Assembly (NCBI RefSeq): GCF_000429185.2
Contig: NZ_AUBJ02000001.1
Coordinates: forward strand, 3,348,001 to 3,412,000
Direction of reading: 5' to 3'
From: Actinoalloteichus caeruleus DSM 43889
GTDB taxonomy: Bacteria > Actinomycetota > Actinomycetes > Mycobacteriales > Pseudonocardiaceae
Length of the DNA: 64,000 nt
The notes beneath the pieces were generated by a model. It was given only the letters and a program-made list of their open reading frames with translations. It made no database searches and was not told where the DNA came from. This document shows positions 44,424 through 54,223 of this stretch, in pieces. Every line of letters starts with the position of its first letter. The first letter of the stretch is position 1. A program made the translations under genes and the position numbers.

Positions 44424-45668
44424 GTGAGCGGCGCCACCACTCCGGAGGAGCCGTGGCCGGTGCGCACCGTCGCCCGGAAGATCGCCGAGTGGATCAACCG
44501 CCTCGGTTCGGTGTGGGTGGAGGGCCAGGTGACCCAGCTGTCGGCCCGGCCCGGCACCGGGACCGCGTTCATCACCCTCCGGGATCCCTCGGCCGAGGTG
44601 TCGCTGAGCCTGACCTGCCCGATGGGTGTCCTCCGGTCCGTCGACCCGCCGCTGACCGACGGTGCCCGGGTGGTGGTGCACGGCAAACCGTCCGTCTACC
44701 TGGCTCGTGGGTCGTTGAGCCTGCGGGTGGACGAGATCCGGGCGGTGGGGATCGGGGAGCTGCTGGCGAGGATCGAGCGGCTGCGCCGCCTGCTGGCCGC
44801 GGAGGGGTTGTTCTCCTCCGCGCGCAAGCGGAGGCCGCCGTTCCTGCCGAACCGGGTCGGGCTGATCACCGGCCGCGGTTCGGCCGCCGAGCACGACGTG
44901 CTGACCAACGCCTCGGCCCGCTGGCCGGCGGTGCGCTTCCGGGTGGAGAACGTCGCGGTGCAGGGAGCGCAGGCGGTGCCCGGCATCCTCGGCGCCCTGC
45001 GCGCCCTGGACGCCGACCCGGAGGTGGACGTGATCGTGCTGGCGCGGGGTGGCGGCAGCGTCGAGGACCTGCTGCCGTTCTCCGACGAGGCGCTGTGCCG
45101 GGCGGTGGCCGCCTGCGGCACGCCGGTGGTGAGCGCGATCGGTCACGAGCCCGACACACCGCTGGTCGACCACGTGGCGGACGTCCGGTGCTCCACGCCC
45201 ACGGCCGCCGGGCGGCACCTGGTGCCGGATGTCACGGAGGAGACGCGGAAGGTCCTCGTATTGCGGGACCGGGCGCGGCGTGCCCTGCACGGCTGGGTCG
45301 ACCGGGAACGGCGCCTGTTGGACTCGGTCCGGACCCGTCCGGCGCTGGCTGACCCGCACCAGTGGCTGGCATATCGAGGCCAGGAAGTGGCAACATTACG
45401 CGAGCGTGGCCTGCGTGCGGTTGTCACGGAGTTGAACACGGAGGAAACCGGTCTGCGATCGGTACGGTCCCGGTTGACGACTCTCGGACCCGCCGCGACG
45501 CTGGCCCGTGGGTACGCGGTTGTGCAGCACGTCGACGAGGACGGGACCCCACGGGTGCTCACCTCCGTCACCGACGCCCAGCCGGGCACGCGACTCCGCG
45601 TCCGGGTGGCCGACGGTGCGGTGCGCGCTGTCGTATCCGACCAGACCCCTCGTGGTGACCGGAGGTAG
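44424..45668 (+). CDS. xseA: Exodeoxyribonuclease VII large subunit
   Basis: A 414-residue catalytic subunit of ExoVII, which degrades single-stranded DNA and works in repair. An N-terminal OB fold (WVEGQVTQL...[14 protein letters not shown]) is followed by the catalytic domain. That domain carries [15 protein letters not shown], the [22 protein letters not shown] block and [20 protein letters not shown] short coiled coil follows and then the LxRGYAVV segment. I start at GTG 44424, which begins the conserved part; a GTG 15 codons earlier is possible. The next gene overlaps its stop by one base. Confidence 0.93.
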   Translation: MSGATTPEEPWPVRTVARKIAEWINRLGSVWVEGQVTQLSARPGTGTAFITLRDPSAEVSLSLTCPMGVLRSVDPPLTDGARVVVHGKPSVYLARGSLSLRVDEIRAVGIGELLARIERLRRLLAAEGLFSSARKRRPPFLPNRVGLITGRGSAAEHDVLTNASARWPAVRFRVENVAVQGAQAVPGILGALRALDADPEVDVIVLARGGGSVEDLLPFSDEALCRAVAACGTPVVSAIGHEPDTPLVDHVADVRCSTPTAAGRHLVPDVTEETRKVLVLRDRARRALHGWVDRERRLLDSVRTRPALADPHQWLAYRGQEVATLRERGLRAVVTELNTEETGLRSVRSRLTTLGPAATLARGYAVVQHVDEDGTPRVLTSVTDAQPGTRLRVRVADGAVRAVVSDQTPRGDRR

Positions 45669-46105
45669 TGGTGCCCTTCCCGGCGCGCGAACCCACCTTT
45701 CTCCCGCTCACCGTAGCCGCGGCGAGAACGGCTGCGGACAGTCTGAACGAACCTCCGACCAGGTCGAGCGCCAGGGTGGTGTGGCGGCGGGCCGAGGAGG
45801 CGAACCTGGCCGCGGCGGACTGCTGGGCGAGCCTGCTCGCGGGATGCCACTCGCCGGCTCGGCGCGGCCTGGCGCCGAGGTTGCTGGCGTTGTCCGAGGC
45901 CACCTCGACCTACGCGGGTCGCCAGTGGTGGATGTCCACGGGCTCGGTCCACCGCCGGCGGGTGACCGACGCCGAGCTCCGCATCGTCGACGCCGTCCGC
46001 GAGGGAGACGGAGCGGAGTTCGCCGAGGCGTTCGTCGGCTACGACCAGGCGGTGGCGACGGTCGTCGTCGCCGTCCAGACACGACTGGGAAGTCCGACCG
46101 GGTGA
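45668..46105 (+). CDS. Unrecognised protein between xseA and xseB
   Basis: A 145-residue soluble protein that I cannot assign. It is alpha-helical in appearance, rich in Ala, Arg, Glu and Trp. It contains two Cys (near 54 and 62) and the segments VVWRRAEEANLAAADCW and VDAVREGDGAEFAEAFVGYD. It shares one base with the xseA stop (TAGTG) and overlaps xseB by four bases (GTGA). It must therefore be translated with both ExoVII subunits, the strongest clue to its role. No signal peptide or membrane segment is seen. Confidence 0.75.
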   Translation: MVPFPAREPTFLPLTVAAARTAADSLNEPPTRSSARVVWRRAEEANLAAADCWASLLAGCHSPARRGLAPRLLALSEATSTYAGRQWWMSTGSVHRRRVTDAELRIVDAVREGDGAEFAEAFVGYDQAVATVVVAVQTRLGSPTG

Positions 46106-46413
46106 GTGACGAACTGAGCGCGGCACGCGAACCGCTGCACCGACCGTCCGGAGAGCCGGGGAGCCCCCCGGAGGGCGACCCGAGCCTGGAACCGGGCGAG
46201 GACCTGGCCGTTCTCGGCTACGAGGAGGCGCGGGACGAGCTCACGACGGTGGTCCGCGCCCTGGAGGCCGGTGGGCTGTCGCTAGAGCGGTCGCTGGAGT
46301 TGTGGGAGCGCGGGGAGGCGCTGGCCAGGGTCTGCGAACGTCATCTGGAGGGCGCGCGGGAGCGGGTCGACCGGGCGCTCGCCTCGGTCGAGGACACCGA
46401 CCCGCCACGCTGA
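46102..46413 (+). CDS. xseB: Exodeoxyribonuclease VII small subunit
   Basis: A 103-residue small subunit of ExoVII. The first 35 residues are polar and variable. The conserved helical core (LGYEEARDELTTVVRALEAG, then LSLERSLELWERGEALARVC) forms the helices that pack on the coiled coil of XseA. It starts at GTG 46102 by a four-base overlap with the unrecognised gene in the middle of the operon. Confidence 0.9.
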   Translation: MSDELSAAREPLHRPSGEPGSPPEGDPSLEPGEDLAVLGYEEARDELTTVVRALEAGGLSLERSLELWERGEALARVCERHLEGARERVDRALASVEDTDPPR

Positions 46414-47041
46414 CCGGCGCGGCGGCCGGGGCAGGCGCGTCCCGGCCTGGTTCGGCTGGTCGTTGCGAGTCCCCCGCCGCGCGGGGGTCCGCCAGCCGTG
46501 GCCCCGTGGCTCGCCGTGGCTCCCGACCAGGACCCCGGGTCGCCGGGCTGGGGACGGCTGGGGCGACCGGTGGAACCGTGGCTCGGGCCCCGAGCCGCTG
46601 ACGTGACGATCTCCCGAGGTGGGGGTGTCGCGGCGGGAGCGGGCCTGGGATGTCCGCGCGCCTCGCACCTGGGTCGTCGGTGCGGTTCTCCGGCTGGTGA
46701 CCCAGGCCGGTGCTCCTTCCGGGGGTGGGGCCGAGGAGGAAGCCGGCCGGTGCCGGTCGATGGTGGCACCGCTCGTCCCCGCTGCCCGAGGGGCGCCCGC
46801 TCCGCGACCACCCGTCGGCTGGCCGGAGGTCCACCTGGGGCACGGGTCGCGTTCTGGTGGCCGCGTGCCCGGCCCCCCGGTGGGAGGCCTGACCCGCCGG
46901 TCTCCCTCCCCGTGTGCCCACGGGCGGTTCCCGCGATCCGGCGGGCCGTCCTGGCCCCGATCGGCGGGGAGTCGCGGTGGTTCCGGCGCGCGGCGAGGTA
47001 CGGCCGTGGCGGGAACGGTCGGCCGCCGGTGGTGGTGCCGC
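46414..47041. other. Intergenic region, no gene seen
   Basis: About 630 bases lie between the convergent xseB and DUF4245 genes. Long open frames are present on both strands but are Arg/Gly/Pro-rich with no motif or start signal. Several imperfect copies of CCGTGGCTC occur at about 46495-46590. Confidence 0.45.
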
Positions 47042-47680
47042 TCAGCCGCCGTCGGTGGCGGTTCCGGCGCCCGGTTCCACCAGGTCACCCGCCACGGTCG
47101 CCTCGGCGAGTTCCCGGAACTCCGGTTCGTCGGCACTGCCGGTGAGCAGCACGCGCTGGCCGTCGAGTTCGGTGGTCCAGGCCTCCTCGTCGCGCTGGGC
47201 GGCGTAGCGGACCCAGGTGAGTCCCGCGGCCTCCACGGTGCCGAGCCCCGCCGGGTCCACCCCGGTCTCGAAGGCGACGAGCTCCGCCTCCTCGGCGTCG
47301 GACTGTGACAGCCGGAGGTAGCGGCCGTCCGGGGTCAGGTAGCCGACGCGGAGGGCGGTGGCCACCGTTCCCCGGTCGCCCAGCTGGCTGACCCGCACGT
47401 TGTTCACCCGCCAGTCCTCGCTCAGGTCGGGTTCGCGCACGGCGAGGTCGACTGAGCCGACCGCCCGCCGGAGGTCGCCGTCCGGGTCCGACCGGGCACC
47501 GACGTCGGGGTCGACGCTCGGCCCACCGGGGCTGAAGCTGCACATGCCGACCAGGCCCGTCAGGGCCAACAGGACCAGCAGCAGGGGCAGCATCGAGAGC
47601 AGCAGGTCACGGGTGGACTGCTGTGCCCTGCTCTTGGGGGCCGGCGGGCCCGTTCTGGGGTCGGTGGAGTTCTCGGCCAC
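47042..47680 (-). CDS. DUF4245 membrane-anchored protein (Rv1100-like)
   Basis: A 212-residue protein with a short cytoplasmic N-terminus, one membrane segment (about 32-50, LLLSMLPLLLVLLALTGLVG) and an extracytoplasmic DUF4245 domain. That domain has two similar halves containing WRVNNVRV, VGYLTPDGRYLRLSQ and LTWVRYAAQRDEEAWTTEL. It lies close to glpX, as Rv1100 does in M. tuberculosis. GTG 47680 has GAGGA about nine bases upstream; further-upstream starts in the frame add non-conserved residues. Function unknown; an envelope role is likely from topology only. Confidence 0.82.
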   Translation of the reverse strand: MAENSTDPRTGPPAPKSRAQQSTRDLLLSMLPLLLVLLALTGLVGMCSFSPGGPSVDPDVGARSDPDGDLRRAVGSVDLAVREPDLSEDWRVNNVRVSQLGDRGTVATALRVGYLTPDGRYLRLSQSDAEEAELVAFETGVDPAGLGTVEAAGLTWVRYAAQRDEEAWTTELDGQRVLLTGSADEPEFRELAEATVAGDLVEPGAGTATDGG

Positions 47681-47930
47681 CCGGCCATCCTCGCAAGCCG
47701 TGCCGAAGTGGCGGACAGCCCGGGGGCCGAGCGGCGGCGGTGGGCCCTGGTCACCGCAGGTGACCGGGACCGGACACGGCCCCACCACGGCACGACCTGG
47801 CGGAGGGCCGTCCACCGCGCGACCACCCACACCCTGTGGAGTTCCATCATCAGAGTGAGGTTTCGGGCCTCTGCGTGGAAGCCCGCTTTCGCGGTCCACT
47901 CGTCAAGCAGCTACTTTCACTCAATAGAGT

Positions 47931-47961
47931 CGAATAGCGAGACAGGGTTCCTCACTATTCG
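47931..47961. promoter_or_regulatory. Inverted repeat upstream of the acyltransferase gene
   Basis: The arms 47931-47941 and 47951-47961 match at 10 of 11 positions with a 9-base spacer, in an unusually AT-rich patch 70-100 bases before the start codon. It could be an operator or a leader hairpin. Confidence 0.4.
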
Positions 47962-48031
47962 TGGCAGGCGCGTGGGACGTACCGAACGCGCTCTTCGCCG
48001 TCATCAGCCTGAGATCGGGAAGGACTCTTCG

Positions 48032-49252
48032 TTGAGTGCAACCACGCCCTCGGAGGCAGCCCCCTTAGCCAAGCCGGCGGCTCCGACCGGCAAGGACGGG
48101 CGTCGGCGGAACTACAGCATCGACTTCATGCGGGTCGTTCTGTTCTCCTGCGTCGTCATGGTGCACGCGGTGGGCACCATCAACTACGGCCCAGACATCG
48201 ACCGGCAGATGGCCGGGCTCTCGATGCTGATGCACTACACCCGCTACGGGTTCGTGTTCATCACCGTCTTCGTCCTGTTCCTCGGCTACTACCACCGGGA
48301 CACGAAGGCCACCACCTTCTGGCGGCGCCGCTTCGGACTCGTGGTGCTGCCCTACCTGCTGTGGTCGATCATCTACTCCGTCTGGGAACCCCTCGTCCGC
48401 AGCGCGGACCCCTGGCCGGGCTGGCAGGCGGTCGCCTACGACACGGTCCTGCAGATCGTCAAGGGCGACGCGAAGTACCACCTGTACTTCCTGTTGATCT
48501 CCATGCAGATCTACCTGCTGTTCCCCGCGCTCCGCTGGCTGGTGAGGAAGACCACCGGCCACCACGGCAAGCTGCTGTGCGGGGCGATCGCCATCCAGCT
48601 CGCCGCGATGTTGTGGGTCACGGTGCTCCCCGGCCCGCAGCACCCGGCGCTGGTGCTGCTGCACCAGCACGTGTGGAAGCTGTTCCCGATGTACGTGCTG
48701 TTCGCGGCGATGGGGGCGCTGGCCGCCGTGCACTTCGACCGGGCGCACTCCTGGGTGACGCGGAACTGGGTGCTGATGCTGCCGGTGATCCTGCTCGGGT
48801 TCGGGATCAGCACCGGCGTGTACCTCTACCGGAGCGGGCAGGGCGTCGCCCCGCACCTCGCCGCGTCCGCGCAGCACCCCTCCATGCTGGCCTGGGCGGT
48901 CGTCTCCATCATCGCGCTCTACCTGGTGGCCTCCGCCTGGAACGAGCGCAGGGGAGACGGGCGCGGGCTGGTCGGACGGGCCGTCGACCTGGGGGCGATC
49001 CGGGCGTTCGGCGTGTACGCCGCGCACCCGATCCTCATCGACGTGCTGCACCGCGTCGGGTTCGGCAGCTGGCTGTTCGAGACGTTCCCGAACTCCACGC
49101 TGGTCCGGAGTTCCCTGCTGGTGCTGGCCACCTTCGCCATCACCCTCGTGGTGGTCGAGGTCCTGCTGCGGAGCCCGCTGAGCAAGCTGCTGGTCGCCCG
49201 TCCTCGGCAGCCGATCAGGAAACGCCAGGAACCCGAGCCCGCGCGGGGCTGA
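48032..49252 (+). CDS. Acyltransferase 3 family membrane protein
   Basis: A 406-residue membrane protein of the OafA/acyltransferase-3 class with about ten spans. The first span begins [23 protein letters not shown], carrying the family's conserved Arg and the His near the end of helix 1. A later [19 protein letters not shown] segment is also typical. Such proteins acetylate or acylate sugars of the cell surface or of secondary metabolites. The start is a rare TTG at 48032 with GGGAAGGA nine bases upstream; no ATG or GTG fits. The upstream leader is AT-rich and contains an inverted repeat. Substrate unknown. Confidence 0.8.
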   Translation: MSATTPSEAAPLAKPAAPTGKDGRRRNYSIDFMRVVLFSCVVMVHAVGTINYGPDIDRQMAGLSMLMHYTRYGFVFITVFVLFLGYYHRDTKATTFWRRRFGLVVLPYLLWSIIYSVWEPLVRSADPWPGWQAVAYDTVLQIVKGDAKYHLYFLLISMQIYLLFPALRWLVRKTTGHHGKLLCGAIAIQLAAMLWVTVLPGPQHPALVLLHQHVWKLFPMYVLFAAMGALAAVHFDRAHSWVTRNWVLMLPVILLGFGISTGVYLYRSGQGVAPHLAASAQHPSMLAWAVVSIIALYLVASAWNERRGDGRGLVGRAVDLGAIRAFGVYAAHPILIDVLHRVGFGSWLFETFPNSTLVRSSLLVLATFAITLVVVEVLLRSPLSKLLVARPRQPIRKRQEPEPARG

Positions 49253-49418
49253 TCCGGCGGTCGGCGTGCCCGGCGGCGACCACCGGACCATCCTGGTTGT
49301 GGTCGCCGCCACCTTGTTCGATCAACCGCCGACTCGTCGATGCCGGGCCCGGCTGGTTCTGCCACCATCGACCACGCTGGGTATGCGCGCCTACCGGCGC
49401 CGATCGTCAGGAGACGCC

Positions 49419-50501
49419 ATGAGCACACCGCCAGCCGCCACACCGGGCACGGAGAGTGCCAAGGACCAGAACCGGTCCGGAGAAACACCCGATCGCAACC
49501 TCGCGATGGAACTCGTTCGTGTGACGGAGGCGGCGGCGATGGCCAGCGGCCGCTGGGTCGGCCGAGGCGACAAGAACGGCGGCGACCAGGCGGCCGTGGA
49601 CGCCATGCGCACCCTGATCGGCACCGTCTCGATGCGGGGCGTCGTCGTGATCGGGGAGGGTGAGAAGGACGAGGCCCCGATGCTCTACAACGGGGAGCAC
49701 GTCGGGAACGGGGACGGCCCGCACTGCGACGTGGCCGTCGACCCGATCGACGGCACCACCCTGATGAGCAAGGGAATGCCCAACGCCCTGGCCGTTCTCG
49801 CGGTCGCCGAGCGCGGCGCGATGTTCGACCCGTCCGCCGTCTTCTACATGGAGAAGCTCGCGGTCGGCCCCGAGGCCGCGGCCGTGGTGGACATCACCGC
49901 CCCCGTGGCGGAGAACATCCGCCGGGTGGCCCGCGCGAAGCAGATCCATGTCTCGGATGTGACGGTCTGCGTGCTCGACCGCCCACGGCACCAGAAGATC
50001 GTGGAGGAGGTCCGCGCGGCGGGCGCCCGGGTCTACTTCATCTCCGACGGTGACGTGGCCGGCGCCATCGCCGCCGCCCGTCCCGACACCGGCATCGACA
50101 TGCTGCTCGGCATCGGGGGAACCCCGGAGGGCATCATCGCCGCCTGCGCGCTCAAGTGCCTGGGCGGGGCGATCCAGGGCAGGTTGTGGCCCAGGGACGA
50201 CGCCGAACGGGAACGGGCCACCGGCGCCGGGCACGACCTCTCCCGTGTCCTGGAGACCGAGGACCTGGTGGCGGGCGACAACGCCTTCTTCTGCGCCACC
50301 GGCGTCACCGACGGCGATCTGCTGCGCGGCGTCCGGTACCGGGCGGGCGGGTGCACCACCCAGTCGATCGTGATGCGTTCCAAGTCGGGCACGGTGCGGA
50401 TGATCGAGGGTTACCACCGGCTCGCGAAGCTGCGCGCGTTCTCCTCGGTCGACTTCGACAGCGGCGTCGCCGAACTGCTCCCCCCGCCCCCGTTGCCCTG
50501 A
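49419..50501 (+). CDS. glpX: Class II fructose-1,6-bisphosphatase
   Basis: A 360-residue GlpX-type enzyme, the gluconeogenic phosphatase of most actinobacteria. Metal/phosphate motifs are [13 protein letters not shown] (78-90), the DPIDGT lithium-sensitive phosphatase signature at 108-113, and SDGDVAGAI. The C-terminal [18 protein letters not shown] also fits. The first 27 residues are a polar tail. ATG 49419 has AGGAG six bases upstream. In M. tuberculosis glpX sits beside fum and the DUF4245 gene; here a secreted protease and a flavoprotein lie between glpX and fumC. Confidence 0.93.
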   Translation: MSTPPAATPGTESAKDQNRSGETPDRNLAMELVRVTEAAAMASGRWVGRGDKNGGDQAAVDAMRTLIGTVSMRGVVVIGEGEKDEAPMLYNGEHVGNGDGPHCDVAVDPIDGTTLMSKGMPNALAVLAVAERGAMFDPSAVFYMEKLAVGPEAAAVVDITAPVAENIRRVARAKQIHVSDVTVCVLDRPRHQKIVEEVRAAGARVYFISDGDVAGAIAAARPDTGIDMLLGIGGTPEGIIAACALKCLGGAIQGRLWPRDDAERERATGAGHDLSRVLETEDLVAGDNAFFCATGVTDGDLLRGVRYRAGGCTTQSIVMRSKSGTVRMIEGYHRLAKLRAFSSVDFDSGVAELLPPPPLP

Positions 50502-50508
50502 GCATCCC

Positions 50509-50524
50509 CGTCACCCCGGTGACG
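50509..50524 (+). terminator. Short hairpin after glpX
   Basis: CGTCAC and GTGACG form a 6-bp stem with a 4-base loop, seven bases after the stop codon. It is weak, so this is a tentative call. Confidence 0.35.
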
Positions 50525-50588
50525 CAGCCGGACGGCGCCGGCCGTACCGACGTCGGAACGGCGCAGTCCGGTTGCGGGGTTCGGCCCC

Positions 50589-50617
50589 TTACCGCGTGCC
50601 GGCGCCCTGCCTAGCGT
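50589..50617 (+). promoter_or_regulatory. Putative promoter of the secreted protease gene
   Basis: TTACCG (50589-50594) and TAGCGT (50612-50617) are 17 bases apart and lie 54 bases before the start codon. The -10 fits TANNNT; the -35 is weak. Confidence 0.4.
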
Positions 50618-50670
50618 CAGGTTGTTCCCTCCTTCCCTGCCGGAAAGGACTTAGAAGATAAGGACAACGC

Positions 50671-51450
50671 ATGACGCTGCGCGGAGCGCTCGCCGCGGTG
50701 ATCACCGCCGCCGCGGCCTTCCTCGGGTCGACCGCCGTCGCCACGGCGAGCACCGAGCCCGAGGACTCGACCGCGCGCCCGCTGATCGTCGGCGGTGAGG
50801 ACGCCACCGAGACCTACCCGTTCATGGTCTCCCTCCAGCGCGCGAACGGAAGCCACTTCTGCGGTGGCTCGCTGATCCGCGAGGACTGGGTGGTGACCGC
50901 CGCCCACTGCGTGACGGGCAGCGCGCCCTCGGGTGTGCGCGCCCGGGTCGGCAGCGTCGACCGGACCTCCGGGGGCACCCTGGTCGGCACGAGCCAGATC
51001 GTCATCCACCCGAGTTACGGCCAGCGGCTCGGCTACGACATCGCGCTCGTACGGCTCGCCAGCCCGGTGGCCCAGGAACCGATCCCGATCGCGACGAGCG
51101 ACGGCGGCCCCGGGACCCCGACCAGGCTGCTCGGCTGGGGCGACGCGTGCCCGGCCGGGCAGTGCGGGCCACCGGTCACCCTGCAACAGCTGGACACCCG
51201 GATCGTGCCGGCGACCTCCTGCTGGGGCATCAACGCGGCCACCGAACTGTGCACCGACAACCCAGGTGGGAACGCCGGCGCCTGCTACGGCGACTCGGGC
51301 GGGCCGCAGCTCAGGTCCACCGGCTCCGGCTGGGAGCTGGTCGGCGCCACCAGCCGCTCCGGTAACGACAGCCCGGTGTGCGCGACCGGGCCGTCCATCT
51401 ACGGGAACGTGACCGCCCTCGCCGGGTGGATCGACGGCCACGTCGGCTGA
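50671..51450 (+). CDS. Secreted S1-family serine protease
   Basis: A 259-residue secreted chymotrypsin-fold protease. The signal peptide spans about 1-27 (ending VATAS), a short propeptide 28-38, and IVGG at 39-42 would form the activated N-terminus. The triad is His79 (TAAHC), Asp123 (YDIALV) and Ser209 (GDSGGP). Six cysteines can form three disulfides of the family. The residue six before the serine, which sets specificity (189 in chymotrypsin numbering), is Gly203 and not Asp. Trypsin-like Arg/Lys cleavage is therefore unlikely despite overall similarity. An AAGGAC precedes the ATG. Confidence 0.9.
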   Translation: MTLRGALAAVITAAAAFLGSTAVATASTEPEDSTARPLIVGGEDATETYPFMVSLQRANGSHFCGGSLIREDWVVTAAHCVTGSAPSGVRARVGSVDRTSGGTLVGTSQIVIHPSYGQRLGYDIALVRLASPVAQEPIPIATSDGGPGTPTRLLGWGDACPAGQCGPPVTLQQLDTRIVPATSCWGINAATELCTDNPGGNAGACYGDSGGPQLRSTGSGWELVGATSRSGNDSPVCATGPSIYGNVTALAGWIDGHVG

Positions 51451-51460
51451 CCGACGACGA

Positions 51461-51479
51461 CCGGCGCTCCGCGCGCCGG
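51461..51479. terminator. Bidirectional hairpin between protease and reductase genes
   Basis: CCGGCGC (51461-51467) pairs perfectly with GCGCCGG (51473-51479) in the short spacer between two convergent genes. Confidence 0.5.
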
Positions 51480-51507
51480 CGTCCCCCTCCGGCGGCGGCT
51501 GGCGACG

Positions 51508-52500
51508 TCAGCCACCGTCGCTGGAGTGCCCGGGGAAGAGGTGCGCCTCGGGGTCCAGCAGCACCGCGATGTTGTTCACCGCCGTGGCCGCCTCACCGAA
51601 GCCGGTGGCGATCAACTTGACCTTCCCCCGGTAGCCGGCGATGTCCCCGGCCGCGTACACCCGGTCCCGACTGGTCCGCATGGTGCTGTCCACCCCGATC
51701 ATCCGCTTGTCCAGCCGCAGCCCCCACTCGGCGACGGGCCCGAGGTCGGCGAGGAAACCCAACGCGGCGACCACCGTGTCGACGGGCAGCTCCCGCGTGG
51801 AGCCGTCGGAGGAGCGGAGCTCGGCGGCGCGGAGCTCCCCGCCGTCACCCTCGACGAGCCCGGCCACCTCCACCTCGGTGAGCACCGGGATTCCCAGGTC
51901 ACGCACCCGGGTCACGCTCGCCGGGTGCGCCCGGAACCGCGATCGCCGGTGGGCCAGGGTGACCGCGGCGGCGAAGGGGTGCAGGGCGGCGGCCCAGTCG
52001 AAGGCCGAGTCGCCGCCGCCCACCACCAGCACCCGTTCACCGGTGTGCGCCGCGAGGCGCGGGACGAAGTGCACCACCCCGCGTCCGAGCCAGCCCTCAC
52101 CCACCGGCAACGGGCGGGGACGGAACTCCCCCATCCCGGCCGTGACGAGCACCGCCGACGCCCGGACCACGGCGCCGTCGCCGAGGCCGACGTCGACCCG
52201 GCCGTCCTCCCGGTCGGTCACCGTCCTGGCCTGCCGACCCAGCAGGTAGGTCGGGTTCCACCGGTTGGCCTGCGCGACCAGTGCCTCCACCAGGTCGCGC
52301 CCCCGGACCTCGGGGAAGCCGGCCACGTCGTAGATGAGCTTCTCGGGGTACATGGCGGTGACCTGCCCGCCTGGCTCCGGGAGGGAGTCGACCACCGCGA
52401 CCGTCAGCTCCCGGAAACCGGCGTAGTAGGCGGCGTACAGGCCGACCGGCCCCGCGCCCACCACCACCAGATCGACGTCCTCAGTGGTGTCAGGCGCCAT
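51508..52500 (-). CDS. Ferredoxin/flavodoxin-NADP reductase, thioredoxin-reductase-like
   Basis: A 330-residue flavoprotein with an FAD-binding GAGPVG at about 15-20 and an NADPH-binding VVGGGDSAFD near 170-180. The C-terminal FAD motif AAGDIAGY precedes KLIATGFGEAATAVNNIA. It lacks the CxxC of thioredoxin reductase. With its YPEKLIYDVAGFP segment it matches the YumC/TrxR-type ferredoxin-NADP reductases. It could reduce the ferredoxin encoded at the left end of the window. Convergent with the protease gene, divergent from fumC. Confidence 0.87.
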   Translation of the reverse strand: MAPDTTEDVDLVVVGAGPVGLYAAYYAGFRELTVAVVDSLPEPGGQVTAMYPEKLIYDVAGFPEVRGRDLVEALVAQANRWNPTYLLGRQARTVTDREDGRVDVGLGDGAVVRASAVLVTAGMGEFRPRPLPVGEGWLGRGVVHFVPRLAAHTGERVLVVGGGDSAFDWAAALHPFAAAVTLAHRRSRFRAHPASVTRVRDLGIPVLTEVEVAGLVEGDGGELRAAELRSSDGSTRELPVDTVVAALGFLADLGPVAEWGLRLDKRMIGVDSTMRTSRDRVYAAGDIAGYRGKVKLIATGFGEAATAVNNIAVLLDPEAHLFPGHSSDGG

Positions 52501-52723
52501 GTCGGGCGCCGGCTCGTGAGTCCACGCGGTTCGCCTCCGTCACGGGTTGGGTCCGGGCACGGGGTTCTCCACCCGATCTTACCCCCCGTCAGGTGATCCT
52601 CGCCGTCCGTGATCGCGCGCGGCGGCGTCGCCCCCGGCGGCGAGGGCATGTGGCGAAGGGCACCGGTGATGTGTTCGAGGTCGCGGTGCCCCCGCCCCTG
52701 GCGAACCGGTACAAACAGGAGCC

Positions 52724-54151
<1,428 letters not shown>

Positions 54152-54157
54152 GGAGTG

Positions 54158-54207
54158 GGCGGGGGCGGGCGGTGACCGGGAGGGCCGGACCGCCGCCCAC
54201 CCCCGCC
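54158..54207. terminator. Bidirectional terminator between fumC and the peptidase gene
   Basis: The arms 54158-54173 and 54189-54207 form a long GC stem with one mismatch and a small bulge, seven bases after the fumC stop. The oppositely oriented peptidase gene ends 17 bases beyond. Confidence 0.6.
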
Positions 54208-54223
54208 TGACGGGTGTTCGGGG

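Noticed and set aside
46282-47136. Open frames on both strands between xseB and the DUF4245 gene
   Set aside because: No motif, biased Arg/Pro/Gly composition and no start signal; treated as intergenic.
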